64,000 bases of DNA from SZUA-309 sp965215995 (lineage in GTDB: Bacteria; Pseudomonadota; Gammaproteobacteria; Pseudomonadales; Azotimanducaceae). Positions 7,773 to 16,892 of this stretch are shown here, in pieces. The DNA is taken from NCBI GenBank assembly GCA_965215995.1, contig OZ244128.1:2232001-2296000 (forward strand), read 5' to 3'. Both the position numbers and the translations under genes were made by a program. The notes below the pieces were generated by a model that had not been told where the DNA came from, searched no databases, and worked only from the letters and a program-made list of their open reading frames with translations. How positions within the stretch are numbered: position 1 is the stretch's first letter; every line of letters starts with the position of its first letter.

Positions 7773-9976
7773 AACCCTCTCGGCAGCTTTCGGCCTCTTC
7801 GCGCCCGCTCACCCAGATAGTGTTCCAGATCCTTGTGCTTCATACGCAGATGACGGGCACCGGCGAGCACCAGCAGCTCATCCGCCGGTCCCAGGATCTT
7901 CACAGCTACCATCTGCTCTTCGCCTGATTTGAACGCCGCCGTTGGAATGTTGATCAGCTTGTTCCCCTTGCCTCTCGCCAGTTCCGGCACATCCACCAGG
8001 GGGAAGACCAGCATGCGGCCCTGGTTCGTGACTGCAACCACCTGCGCATCCTCCTCCGGGGTGATCGCTACCGGCGGCAATGACACCCCCTCCTTCGGCA
8101 CGCTGAGCGTCGCCTTGCCGGCTTTATTCTTGGTGACCATGTCTTCCAGCTTGCCAACGAAGCCGTAGCCCGCATTGCTGGCAAGCAGAACCCGGGTACT
8201 GCCGGGACCCATGGCCACGCCGGTGAAACGGGCACCACTCGGCGGCTTCAACCTGCCGGTAAGCGGTTCACCCTGGCCGCGCGCGCTCGGTAAGGTGTGT
8301 GGTGCCACCGCATACGTCCGGCCTGACGAATCGAGGAAGACCAGCACCTCGTTGGTCCGGCCGCGGGCCGAGTGGCCGTAGCTATCCCCGGCACGGTAGT
8401 TCAGCTCCATGGGGTCCACCTCGTGGCCTTTCGCGGAGCGAACCCAACCTTTCTCGGAAAGCACCACAGTGACGGGCTCGTTGCTGATCAGGTCCTCTTC
8501 GCTGAACGCGCTGGCTTCCTCTACCTCGCCGAGTGGCGAGCGCCGCTCGTCGCCATACTCTTCGGCATCGGCCAGCAGCTCCTTCTTGATCAGCGTCTTC
8601 ATCCGTGCTTTGGACTTGAGGGTCTTCTCGATGTCCGCCTTCTCGGCTTCCAGCTCATCCTTTTCGCCCTTCAGCTTCTGCTCTTCGAGCTTGGCCAGCT
8701 GGCGCAGGCGGATGTCAAGAATGGCCGTTGCCTGGATGTCCGACAGCTTGAACTTCTTCATCAGCGCCGCTTTCGGATCATCCTCTTCGCGGATGATGCG
8801 GATGACCTCATCGATGTTGAGGTAGGCGACGAGCAGGCCGTCGAGGATGTGCAGGCGATCGTTGATCTTCTCGAGCCGATAGGACAACCGCCGACGTACG
8901 GTTTCGTTCCGGAACTGCAGCCACTCCTTGATGATCTTCTGCAGGCTCTTCACCTGTGGCTTCTGATCCAGGCCGATCATGTTCAGATTGATCCGGTAGC
9001 TCTTCTCCAGATCCGTTGTGGCGAACAGGTGGCTCATCATCCGCTCCACATCCACCCGGTTGGAGCGGGGGACCAGCACGAGTCGGGTCGGGTTTTCGTG
9101 ATCCGACTCGTCGCGCAGGTCCGCGAGCATGGGCAGCTTCTTGGCGTGCATCTGCTGCGCAATCTGCTCGAGCACCTTGGCCGGAGAGGCCTGGTGCGGC
9201 AATGCGGTGACCACCACCTCACCCCCTTCCACCTGATAAACCGCCCGGGCGCGCACGCTGCCTCGGCCGGTCTCATACATTTCCCGAATATCGGCCTCCG
9301 GTGTGATGATGGTGGCTTCCGACGGGAAGTCCGGTGCCTTGATGTGGGTCATCAGATCCCGGACCGTTGCCTTCGGCTTGTCCAGCAGATGGATGCAGGC
9401 GCTGATCACCTCGTTCATGTTGTGCGGCGGGATGTCCGTCGCCATTCCGACGGCGATTCCGGTGGACCCGTTCAGCAGCAGGAACGGCAGCCTGGCCGGC
9501 AGCAATGCCGGTTCGTTCAATGTGCCATCGAAGTTCGGCGTGAAATCCACCGTCCCCTGTCGTGTCTCGGCCAGCAGCAACTCGGCGTAGCGGGACAGGC
9601 GCGCCTCCGTGTAGCGCATGGCAGCGAACGATTTGGGGTCATCAGGTGCGCCCCAGTTACCCTGACCCTGAACCAGGGGGTAACGAAACGAGAACGGCTG
9701 CGCCATCAGCACCATGGCTTCATAAATCGCGCTGTCACCATGCGGGTGGTACTTACCCATCACATCACCCACCGGACGCGCCGACTTGGCGAACTTGGCC
9801 TGATTGTTCAGGCCCATGTCGCCCATGGTGTAGATGATCCTTCGCTGGACTGGCTTGAGGCCATCTGCAATGTGGGGCAACGCCCGGTCGTTGATTACGT
9901 ACATGGAGTAGTCCAGGTACGCGTTTTCCGTGTAGTTGCGGAGTGGAAGTTGTTCTAAGTCTGTACTTTCTGCCAT
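7724..9976 (-). CDS. parC: DNA topoisomerase IV subunit A
   Basis: 750 aa. Subunit A of topoisomerase IV, which decatenates daughter chromosomes with ParE. The breakage-reunion domain contains the catalytic tyrosine in AAMRYTEARLS (Tyr122). The quinolone-determining loop HPHGDSAIYEAM has Ser82 and Glu86 at positions equivalent to E. coli Ser80/Glu84, the drug-sensitive state. A long coiled-coil region (LEEQKLKGEKDELEAEKADI) and a C-terminal beta-pinwheel follow. ParC rather than GyrA is supported by length, the lack of a typical GyrA box and the neighbouring parE. A 552 bp repeat-rich gap separates it from parE. Confidence 0.96.
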   Translation of the reverse strand: MAESTDLEQLPLRNYTENAYLDYSMYVINDRALPHIADGLKPVQRRIIYTMGDMGLNNQAKFAKSARPVGDVMGKYHPHGDSAIYEAMVLMAQPFSFRYPLVQGQGNWGAPDDPKSFAAMRYTEARLSRYAELLLAETRQGTVDFTPNFDGTLNEPALLPARLPFLLLNGSTGIAVGMATDIPPHNMNEVISACIHLLDKPKATVRDLMTHIKAPDFPSEATIITPEADIREMYETGRGSVRARAVYQVEGGEVVVTALPHQASPAKVLEQIAQQMHAKKLPMLADLRDESDHENPTRLVLVPRSNRVDVERMMSHLFATTDLEKSYRINLNMIGLDQKPQVKSLQKIIKEWLQFRNETVRRRLSYRLEKINDRLHILDGLLVAYLNIDEVIRIIREEDDPKAALMKKFKLSDIQATAILDIRLRQLAKLEEQKLKGEKDELEAEKADIEKTLKSKARMKTLIKKELLADAEEYGDERRSPLGEVEEASAFSEEDLISNEPVTVVLSEKGWVRSAKGHEVDPMELNYRAGDSYGHSARGRTNEVLVFLDSSGRTYAVAPHTLPSARGQGEPLTGRLKPPSGARFTGVAMGPGSTRVLLASNAGYGFVGKLEDMVTKNKAGKATLSVPKEGVSLPPVAITPEEDAQVVAVTNQGRMLVFPLVDVPELARGKGNKLINIPTAAFKSGEEQMVAVKILGPADELLVLAGARHLRMKHKDLEHYLGERARRGRKLPRGFQKVDSLAVEGPERSD

Positions 9977-10020
9977 CTGGGGGTTTGTTCAGTTGTTGAA
10001 GGGTTTCACGGATCGGCTGC

Positions 10021-10150
10021 TCGAGCCTTGCCCAGGTGCTTACGGGGACGCTAGGGCTGGCGCTTCGCGCCCGCCCCCCATCCATGGGCGCTCAGGCGGG
10101 GCACATCCATGTGCCCCGACTGCCCCTTTAAGCACCTGGGCAAGGCTCGA
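10021..10150. repeat. Large stem-loop element 1 in the parE-parC gap
   Basis: Perfect 22 bp inverted arms lie at 10021-10042 and 10129-10150 (TCGAGCCTTGCCCAGGTGCT begins the left arm). Pairing extends imperfectly outwards to about 10010 and 10161 through CCGATCC/GGATCGG. Inside are two smaller hairpins, GGCGCTTCGCGCC near 10059-10071 and CGGGGCACAT/ATGTGCCCCG at 10097-10118. On the minus strand the loop holds the core GAGCGCCCATGGATGGG (10077-10093), shared with element 2. No U-run follows, so it is not a classical intrinsic terminator. It lies in the parE-to-parC transcript, where it might terminate, stabilise or process RNA. Confidence 0.75.
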
Positions 10151-10380
10151 CCATCCGATCCCTCAATGTCATCCAAGACTGATCAACCTCCATCTGCGGG
10201 AGATGGACGTCGTGCACCACCACCGTTCGAGTGGTGAAGGGTGTTCCGGTCTCGGAGGGTTTCGAATATCTGTTCACGGTCAGGTCGTGGGCACAGAAAT
10301 CCTGGTTCCACGGTGGTGCCCGAAACCACCACCACGAAGTGTTCATGTGATTCTCCGAACGAGCTTCGAGTGAGGGTGAT
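10151..10380. other. Structured non-coding spacer between two stem-loop elements
   Basis: This 230 bp stretch has no credible gene but an unusual density of short hairpins: TCCATCT/AGATGGA (10189-10207), CACCAC/GTGGTG (10218-10236), GGGCAC/GTGCCC (about 10289-10320) and GGTGGT/ACCACC (10312-10330). A minus-strand open frame across it (10128-10568) overlaps the parE end and has no recognisable domain. The stretch could be part of one composite repetitive element with the flanking stem-loops, or a structured RNA. Which strand, if any, is functional cannot be told. Confidence 0.35.
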
Positions 10381-10478
10381 GCTGCACAAGGGCTTTCGGG
10401 TGCGTCTGAGGCCAGGGATGGCCGAAGTCGAGCGCCCAGGGATGGGCTTGCAGCGTCACCCGAAAGCCCTTGTGCAGC
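10381..10478. repeat. Large stem-loop element 2 in the parE-parC gap
   Basis: Perfect 22 bp inverted arms lie at 10381-10402 and 10457-10478 (GCTGCACAAGGGCTTTCGGG begins the left arm). Between them are a direct repeat of CCAGGGATGG and the core GAGCGCCCAGGGATGGG at 10430-10446, which differs from the element 1 core at one base. The arm sequences are unrelated to those of element 1, yet each pair is perfectly complementary. The core lies in the opposite orientation to element 1. It begins 50 bp past the parE stop, a position suited to a 3' end structure. Confidence 0.75.
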
Positions 10479-10528
10479 AGCGCCCTCTCCTGAAAACGCC
10501 CCTCTTGGAAAACTCACAGGATCCACGC

Positions 10529-12424
10529 TCAGGCAATGGTTGCCTGATCTCCCTTGGATTCCAGCCACGACTTCCGATCACCCGAACGCTTCTTCGCCAG
10601 CAGCATATCCAGCACCTCGTCCGTCTTCTTCGGCTGATCCAAGGTCAACTGCACCAGCCGCCGGGTATCCGGGTCCATGGTGGTTTCCCTGAGCTGCATG
10701 GGATTCATCTCGCCCAGGCCTTTGAACCGTTGGACGACCACGTTACCGCGTTTCTTCTCGGCAGCGATCCGATCCAGCACGCCTTCCTTCTCGTCCTCGT
10801 CCAGGGCATAGAAGACCTCCTTGCCCACGTCCACCCGGTACAGGGGCGGCATGGCCACGTAGACGTGGCCGGCTTCGACCAGCGGCCGGAAGTGCTTCAC
10901 GAACAGGGCGCACAGGAGGGTGGCGATGTGCAGGCCGTCGGAATCCGCATCGGCCAGAATGCACACCTTGTTGTAGCGGAGCCCGGAAAGATCGGGTGAC
11001 CCCGGATCGACGCCGATCGCTACCGCGATGTCGTGTACTTCCTGAGAACCGAGCACCTGACTCACATCCACTTCCCAGGTATTGAGGATCTTGCCCCTGA
11101 GCGGCATGACCGCCTGAAACTCCCGGTCCCGAGCCTGCTTGGCGGAGCCGCCGGCCGAGTCGCCTTCCACCAGGAAGAGCTCGGCGCGATCAGCATCCTG
11201 CCCGGAACAGTCGGCCAGCTTGCCGGGCAAGGCCGGGCCGGCGGTTACTTTCTTCCGCGCCACCTTCTTGGCGGCCTGTACCCGACGCTGGGCGTTGCTG
11301 ATGGCCATCTCGGCAAGTCGCTCGCCCTCCTGCGAGTGCTCGTTCAGCCAGAGGCTGAAGGCGTCCTTGGCGACGCCCCCGATAAAGGCCGCGGAGTTTC
11401 TCGATGAGAGCTTTTCCTTCGTCTGTCCGGAGAACTGCGGATCGGCAAGCTTGGCAGAGAGCACGTAGGCACACTGCAACCAGAGATCATCACCCGTGAG
11501 CTTGACGCCACGGGGCAGCAGATCACGGAACTCGCAGAACTCCTTCAGCGCATCGGTGAGCCCGCTTCTCAAGCCGTTCACGTGAGTGCCACCCTGAGCG
11601 GTGGGTATCAGGTTCACATAGGACTCGGTGATCAGCTCACCGCCTTCCGGGATCCACTTCACGGCCCACGCCACCGCCTCCTGGTTGCCTTCGGCAGAGT
11701 GCACAAAAGGCGTATCGGGGATGCTCTCCAAGCCCTCGAGTGCCGATTCCATATAGGTGGTGAGGCCATCCTCATAGAACCAGGTTTCGTTCTCCGCCTT
11801 CTTGCCTTCTACAGCGAACGAGACCTTCAGACCGGGACAGAGCACGGCTTTGGCCCGAAGCAGATGCTTGAGCTTCGGCACGGAGATGTTCGGTGAGTCG
11901 AAGTAGCCTGCCTCCGGTTGAAACCAGACCCGCGTACCCGTATTGCGTTTGCCGACCGTGCCGGTGGCTTTCAGCTTGCCGGTGGGCTTGCCTTTCTTGT
12001 AGCTCTGGCTGTAGACCTTGCCATCCCGCTTTATCTCCACCTCGAGCTTCTCTGAGAGCGCGTTGACCACTGACACTCCGACCCCGTGCAGGCCGCCGGA
12101 GAAGTTGTAGTTTTCGTTGTCGAACTTACCACCCGCATGCAACCGGGTGAGGATCAGCTCCACGCCAGAGATCTTGTGCTTGGGATGGATATCCACCGGC
12201 ATGCCGCGACCGTCATCTATCACCTCGACGCTGCCATCCTTCATCAGGGTGACTTCGATCTCCCGGGCGTAGCCTGCAAGGGCTTCGTCCACGCTGTTGT
12301 CCACTACCTCCTGCACCAGGTGGTTGGGTCGAGTGGTGTCGGTGTACATGCCGGGCCGGCGGCGGACGGGCTCCAGCCCGGAAAGCACCTGGAGGGATTC
12401 GGCGGAATACTTGGCGGTTGCCAT
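10529..12424 (-). CDS. parE: DNA topoisomerase IV subunit B
   Basis: 631 aa, the ParE size. The N-terminal GHKL ATPase domain carries EVVDNSVDEALAGYA (Mg/ATP Asn and catalytic Glu) and the GGLHGVGVSVVNAL glycine loop. The TOPRIM domain has FLVEGDSAGGSAKQARDR and CILADADSDG. The C-terminus ends RFKGLGEMNPMQLRETTMDP, the usual type IIA B-subunit motif. It works with ParC encoded downstream. In enterics yqiA lies between cpdA and parE; here it is absent and the gap is 74 bp. Confidence 0.97.
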   Translation of the reverse strand: MATAKYSAESLQVLSGLEPVRRRPGMYTDTTRPNHLVQEVVDNSVDEALAGYAREIEVTLMKDGSVEVIDDGRGMPVDIHPKHKISGVELILTRLHAGGKFDNENYNFSGGLHGVGVSVVNALSEKLEVEIKRDGKVYSQSYKKGKPTGKLKATGTVGKRNTGTRVWFQPEAGYFDSPNISVPKLKHLLRAKAVLCPGLKVSFAVEGKKAENETWFYEDGLTTYMESALEGLESIPDTPFVHSAEGNQEAVAWAVKWIPEGGELITESYVNLIPTAQGGTHVNGLRSGLTDALKEFCEFRDLLPRGVKLTGDDLWLQCAYVLSAKLADPQFSGQTKEKLSSRNSAAFIGGVAKDAFSLWLNEHSQEGERLAEMAISNAQRRVQAAKKVARKKVTAGPALPGKLADCSGQDADRAELFLVEGDSAGGSAKQARDREFQAVMPLRGKILNTWEVDVSQVLGSQEVHDIAVAIGVDPGSPDLSGLRYNKVCILADADSDGLHIATLLCALFVKHFRPLVEAGHVYVAMPPLYRVDVGKEVFYALDEDEKEGVLDRIAAEKKRGNVVVQRFKGLGEMNPMQLRETTMDPDTRRLVQLTLDQPKKTDEVLDMLLAKKRSGDRKSWLESKGDQATIA

Positions 12425-12498
12425 GGGTTTGCTTGCTGCTCCTGTCTTCGAGCCTTCTCAATGCGAGTCCATGAGGATCAATACGGCATCGAGGGCCG

Positions 12499-13320
12499 TC
12501 AGGACTTCGGTTTGAATGCGCTCCGATCGATCTCGAGCGGGTAGTCTTCCACCCGCCGTACTTCAGTGCCGATTGACCCGTCTTCGCCAAGCAGCAACCA
12601 TCTGTAGCCAGGCTTCTGCTCATCCACGGAGAACCGACTCGAGCCCGGCTCAAACTGAATGCAGGTGGATGGCGTTCCGAGCAGGCTCAGCTGCCGGTGC
12701 TTTAGGTTGAGTTCCTGGTGGGCGTGCCCGAACACCAACGCTCTGATTCTGCCGTGCTCGGCCATCCATTCTAACAGCTCGTGACCGTTTTGAATCCGGT
12801 CCTTGTCGAGCCAGGGGCAATTAATCGCAACGGGCGGGTGATGGGTGATCACCAGCAGGTTTTTTTCGCCGGAATCGTTGGCAGACTTGTCACAGGCCGC
12901 CACAAACGCCGCGAAGTCCGCATCACTCACCAGTGCCTGAGGCTCATCATCGACGTGGCTGTCGAGCGACAGCACCCGCCAGCCCGGCAACTCGAGGCAC
13001 TCAGTCGCAAGCAGCGCACCCATATTGGCAGCAATGTCATGGTTACCCGGGGTAACCAGCGTGGGCCCCGGATAACGGGCAGTCAGCCAGCCGTAGAAAC
13101 GCGCGTAGACATTTGGATCAGGATCCTGGGCAACATCGCCGGTGACGAGCAGGGCATCGGGCCGGTGCTCGGCTAACGCCTGATCGAGCACTGCTGCAAC
13201 GCTGTGCCAGGTGTCGACACCAAGCAGGGTGTCACCGGCCGCTGCACGAAGGTGGACGTCTGTTATCTGCAGCAGTCTTAGGGGGCGTTCGGCGCTCAAC
13301 TTGCCGGTACGTGCGTTCAA
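12499..13320 (-). CDS. cpdA: 3',5'-cyclic-AMP phosphodiesterase CpdA
   Basis: 273 aa calcineurin-type metallophosphoesterase that hydrolyses cAMP. Metal ligands are visible as ITDVHL (in place of DLH), VTGDVAQD, TPGNHD, ITHHPP and FGHAHQE. Its ATG overlaps the TGA of the DUF1249 gene by four bases (ATGA at 13317-13320), so the pair is translationally coupled. The order DUF1249-cpdA-parE is widely conserved in gammaproteobacteria and supports CpdA over other phosphoesterases. Confidence 0.92.
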   Translation of the reverse strand: MNARTGKLSAERPLRLLQITDVHLRAAAGDTLLGVDTWHSVAAVLDQALAEHRPDALLVTGDVAQDPDPNVYARFYGWLTARYPGPTLVTPGNHDIAANMGALLATECLELPGWRVLSLDSHVDDEPQALVSDADFAAFVAACDKSANDSGEKNLLVITHHPPVAINCPWLDKDRIQNGHELLEWMAEHGRIRALVFGHAHQELNLKHRQLSLLGTPSTCIQFEPGSSRFSVDEQKPGYRWLLLGEDGSIGTEVRRVEDYPLEIDRSAFKPKS

Positions 13321-13772
13321 CCAGCGGGCACGGGTGCCTCAGCGGCCACACCGTGGCTGAGGCAGTGCGCGAGGTACTCACCCAGGAAGCGATTGATCTG
13401 CGCTTTCTCGTCCGGCTGCCGCATGTCCGTGTTCGGGTAGTCGTAGACGGCGCGGAGAAAATGCTTCTTACCCTGATACTCCACCACTTCCGCGCTTCTG
13501 GCATCGTGGTAGAGGCGCACGGTCATGCGGGCTCGATGGCTCCAGGGCGCATCAGGATGCTGGCTCAAGCGGATCAGCGTGGTGTATGGGCTCCGCTCGA
13601 TGACCTCCATGCGCACGGTCAGCCGCTGGCCATTCCACTCCAGCGCGATGGCACCCGTGTCTGCAAGTGCCATCTTCGGGAAGAGCTTAGTCAGGCGCAG
13701 GTAGTTCGCATCGCACTCCGCCATATGCGCTGGCAGGTCCATGCTGTATCTCTGACCGCGTCCTGGCCGCAC
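13317..13772 (-). CDS. DUF1249 protein (YqiB family)
   Basis: 151 aa from the GTG at 13772, which has GAGGACAAGG immediately upstream. An earlier GTG at 13808 would sit on top of a TATATT promoter-like sequence, so the later start is preferred. The sequence RYSMDLPAHMAECDANYLRL aligns with the E. coli YqiB N-terminus. The C-terminal block MTVRLYHDARSAEVVEYQG...DYPNTDMRQPDEKAQINRFL is diagnostic of the family. Function is unknown. Linkage to cpdA is conserved. Confidence 0.88.
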   Translation of the reverse strand: MRPGRGQRYSMDLPAHMAECDANYLRLTKLFPKMALADTGAIALEWNGQRLTVRMEVIERSPYTTLIRLSQHPDAPWSHRARMTVRLYHDARSAEVVEYQGKKHFLRAVYDYPNTDMRQPDEKAQINRFLGEYLAHCLSHGVAAEAPVPAG

Positions 13773-14019
13773 TGCCTTGTCCTCTGTGAAGGCTTTTAAA
13801 AAGAGCACTCTAATATACCGACCCAGCCGTACCGCGCCACTGCAAAATGCACAGAAAATCGCTTCTCCGGTGCACGGTCATCGCTTGCAGATGCGCAAAA
13901 CAACTGACGCTGGTCACTAGGGCGTCTGTTAGAATCCGCCGCTGCGCTGCGGGGATCTCGCGAATTCCGAGGTCCTAAATTCAGTACGAAGTAACTCAGT
14001 TTCAACAGGTATCAGTGGA

Positions 14020-15459
14020 ATGAATGCACCCCTAGGCACTCCTGACACTGCCGGCTCGTTCGGCATCCGGCGCATGCGCGCACCCACCCCGACACGATCG
14101 CGAATCCTGTCGATCATAAGCCTGACTGTTCTGACCCTCATCGGTCTGAGCAAGGCCCATGCCGCGGATCTTGCCGAAGCTTATGAAGCGGCGCTCGCCC
14201 ACGACCCCGTGCTGGGCGCGGCCCGAGCCCAACTGGCGGCAAACGAAGAAATCGTGCCGCAGACCCGCTCGCTACTGCTACCCACTATCGGCATGAACGG
14301 CAACACCAGTTGGAATGAGATCGAGACGCTGGGCAGCCAGGGATTCGAGCTGGAGTACAACGATCATGACTGGGGGGCTGGTCTATCCCAACCCATACTG
14401 AACATGGAGAGCTGGTACACCCACTCCAGTGCCCGGGCCAGTGTGAACGCTGCCCGTTACAACTACAGCGCCACGGAACAGGAACTCATTGTTCGCACCG
14501 TGCAGGCCTACCTGGATGTGCTCCGGGCCGATTCCGCTGTGGTCTCTTCCCAGCGAGCCGAAGCGGCGACCCAGCGCCAGCTCGAGCAGGTGCAACAACG
14601 TTTCGACGTGGGTCTGGTCGCGATTACCGATGTGCTGGAATCTCAATCCGGTTACGACAACTCGGTGGTCACCCGGGTTCAGGCGGTGGGCGATCATGAC
14701 ATCTTCTTCGAGGTGCTGCGCACACTGACCGGCGAGCCCTACGATGAGATCCTCGACATCTCGGAAGAGCTCCCCATCGTCAATCCGGCACCAGCGGATG
14801 TGGAGCAGTGGGTCAATGTGGCCCTGGCCACCAACCCGAGCGTGCTCTCAGCCGAGCAGCAGCTGGTTGCGGCGGAGCGAACGGTCCGGGCCCGTCGGTC
14901 CGGACATCTGCCGACCATCGACGGCACCATCAACTACCGGCACTCGGTCACCGGCGGACCAACCTTCTTCGGCGGCAAAACGGACTCCACAGTCTATGGT
15001 CTTCGCGCAACTCTGCCCATTTATCAAGGTGGCTTCGTCAGCTCCCGGACCAAGGAAGCGCAGGCGCTGGCAGACCAATCCGCCCAGCTCCTCCAGGACA
15101 GCCGGCTGACCATTGCCCGGGATACCCGCAACCTGTTCAGGCGGGTGCAGACGGACGTGGTCCGGGTGGGCGCGCGGTTGAAGGCCATCGCTTCCGCAGA
15201 ATCGGCACTCGAGGCCACCGAGACCGGCTACGAGGTGGGTACTCGAAACGTGGTGGACGTGCTTCGGGCTCAGGACAACTTCTTCCGTTCTCAGTTCGAC
15301 TACGCAGACTCGCGCTACAACTACATGCTGAGCCTCATCCTGTTGAAGCAGCGAGCAGGCGTGCTGAGCCCGGAAGATCTGATTGAGCTGAATCAGTTCG
15401 CCGACCCCAACTCGCCCGTCAGCCGCATTTCTTCGCTGCAGGCGAGAAGCGGCAGCTGA
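14020..15459 (+). CDS. tolC: TolC-family outer membrane channel
   Basis: 479 aa outer membrane efflux protein that forms the trimeric exit duct for type I secretion and RND/ABC pumps. The hydrophobic signal sequence (ILSIISLTVLTLIGLSKAHA) ends near residue 48. The mature part starts ADLAEAYEAALAHDPVLGAA and shows the usual internal duplication: two repeats with VTDVLESQ-like (ITDVLESQSGYDNS) and VVDVLRAQDNFFRS turns. A start at Met19 (MRAPTPTRSR) would give a more ordinary signal peptide and is equally possible. In the 5' gap, TAGAAT near 13929 is a weak -10 candidate. It converges with waaA, 9 bp apart. Confidence 0.93.
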   Translation: MNAPLGTPDTAGSFGIRRMRAPTPTRSRILSIISLTVLTLIGLSKAHAADLAEAYEAALAHDPVLGAARAQLAANEEIVPQTRSLLLPTIGMNGNTSWNEIETLGSQGFELEYNDHDWGAGLSQPILNMESWYTHSSARASVNAARYNYSATEQELIVRTVQAYLDVLRADSAVVSSQRAEAATQRQLEQVQQRFDVGLVAITDVLESQSGYDNSVVTRVQAVGDHDIFFEVLRTLTGEPYDEILDISEELPIVNPAPADVEQWVNVALATNPSVLSAEQQLVAAERTVRARRSGHLPTIDGTINYRHSVTGGPTFFGGKTDSTVYGLRATLPIYQGGFVSSRTKEAQALADQSAQLLQDSRLTIARDTRNLFRRVQTDVVRVGARLKAIASAESALEATETGYEVGTRNVVDVLRAQDNFFRSQFDYADSRYNYMLSLILLKQRAGVLSPEDLIELNQFADPNSPVSRISSLQARSGS

Positions 15460-15468
15460 TCCGGCCGA

Positions 15469-16800
15469 TTATCCGCCCGTCGCCGCTCTGACCTCGGCAC
15501 TCAGCAGCTCCAACAGCCGCTCCGTTGCACCTCTATTGCGGCCGACCACGTCGGCCGCTTTCGCGCCAGCGGCCTGACGGGTGCTTTCGTCTTCCAGATA
15601 CCCGGACACGCACTCCGCCAGAGAATCTGCATCCGAGACCAGGTGCAGGCAACCTGCCTCACCGAAGGCGGCGACCACATCCGGGAAGTTGAACGTCTCC
15701 GGACCCATGATCAGAGGCAACCGGCAGACGGCTGCTTCAATGGGGTTATGCCCACCTACCGAGACCAGGCTGCCACCGAGAAAGGCGACATCCGCCAGGC
15801 CATACAGATAGAGGAGCTCCCCCATGGTATCGCCGAGCACCACGTCCCGGTTCGTGGGGGCGTCCACCTCGCTCATCCAGGCCTGACTGAATCCGAGTCG
15901 ATCGATGAGGGCGCCAACCTCGCTGCGCCGCTCCGGGTGCCTGGGGACCAGAATCAACAGCAGCCCGGGAAAGCGGGCCTTCAACTGCTGGTGGGCGGTG
16001 AGCACGATCTCCTCTTCGCCGGGATGAGTACTACCGGCAATCCAGACGGGCCGGTCATACAATGCCCAGCGGTCCTTCAACGTGCCAACCCGCTCGCCAT
16101 GGTCCGCCGGCAGCCGGACGTCGAACTTGACGCTGCCAAGTGCGCTCACCCGGTCCACGGGCGCGCCCAGCGCAAGAAAGCGTTCCGCGTGATCCGCATA
16201 CTGGCAGGCGATGAAACGCAGGCTTTCGAGCATGTTCCGGGTCAGCGCACCTACCCGGGCATAACCCGCGGCGGAACGCTCCGAAAGCCGGGCGTTCACC
16301 AGCAGGGCCGGTACCTGGCGGTGGACAGCTTCGCGCAGCATGTTCGGCCAGAGCTCTGTCTCCATGAGCACCAGCAACCGGGGTGCAGTCTGTTCGAAGA
16401 AGCGGGCGACCACCGCGGGAAAGTCATAGGGCGCGTAACAGTGCACCACGCGGTCGCCGAGCAACCGCGCGACCTGGGCGGATCCGGTGGGGGTCATGGT
16501 GGTGACCAGAACGGGGACATCGGGATGACGGTCCGACAGCGCCACAATAATGGGCGCAGCAGCAATGGTTTCACCTGCAGAGACGGTGTGAAACCAGATA
16601 GAACCCCGCGGCAAGCCGTCCGGCAGCCGGGCAAAGCGTTCCTGAATCCGCTCACCATAAGCCGGATCCCGTCGCGCCCGGTATGCCAGCCGCAGGCGTA
16701 CCAGGGGGCGCGCCAGCAGCAGCAGAATCCAGTAGAGCAGCCGCCACCCGGTCAGCGCGCCGCCGGCTGGCGCAGGTTTGCTTTCAGTTTGGTCCGCCAT
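15469..16800 (-). CDS. waaA: Kdo transferase WaaA (KdtA)
   Basis: 443 aa. Transfers Kdo from CMP-Kdo to lipid IVA at the inner membrane, the first step of LPS core assembly. A membrane anchor lies near residues 18-40 (GWRLLYWILLLLARPLVRLR). The donor-domain start IWFHTVSAGETIAAAPII contains the catalytic glutamate region of the family. GGHNPIEAAVCRLPLIMGPETFNFPDV near the C-terminus is the sugar-nucleotide site. It lies close to the hldE/waa genes, as in Pseudomonas. The N-terminal Pro/Ala-rich 15 residues are variable in the family. Confidence 0.96.
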   Translation of the reverse strand: MADQTESKPAPAGGALTGWRLLYWILLLLARPLVRLRLAYRARRDPAYGERIQERFARLPDGLPRGSIWFHTVSAGETIAAAPIIVALSDRHPDVPVLVTTMTPTGSAQVARLLGDRVVHCYAPYDFPAVVARFFEQTAPRLLVLMETELWPNMLREAVHRQVPALLVNARLSERSAAGYARVGALTRNMLESLRFIACQYADHAERFLALGAPVDRVSALGSVKFDVRLPADHGERVGTLKDRWALYDRPVWIAGSTHPGEEEIVLTAHQQLKARFPGLLLILVPRHPERRSEVGALIDRLGFSQAWMSEVDAPTNRDVVLGDTMGELLYLYGLADVAFLGGSLVSVGGHNPIEAAVCRLPLIMGPETFNFPDVVAAFGEAGCLHLVSDADSLAECVSGYLEDESTRQAAGAKAADVVGRNRGATERLLELLSAEVRAATGG

Positions 16801-16892
16801 CGGATGCTTAGCCTGAGTGGCCGTCGGGAGACCGTCAAGGAACAGGTGCGAGTGAGGCCTGCATTGGATAGGCTCAGCGGCTCATCCTTTCA

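Noticed and set aside
8372..9958. 528-codon open frame on the plus strand opposite parC
   Set aside because: It is antisense to the well-supported parC gene and has low-complexity His/Gln/Val composition typical of a complementary frame.
8000..9976. Quinolone-resistance substitutions in ParC
   Set aside because: Ser82 and Glu86 correspond to the susceptible residues; nothing points to resistance.
10128..10568. 146-codon open frame on the minus strand between parE and parC
   Set aside because: It overlaps the parE 3' end in another frame, runs through both arms of element 2 and has no domain, ribosome-binding site or codon pattern of a gene. More likely a by-product of a GC-rich repeat region.
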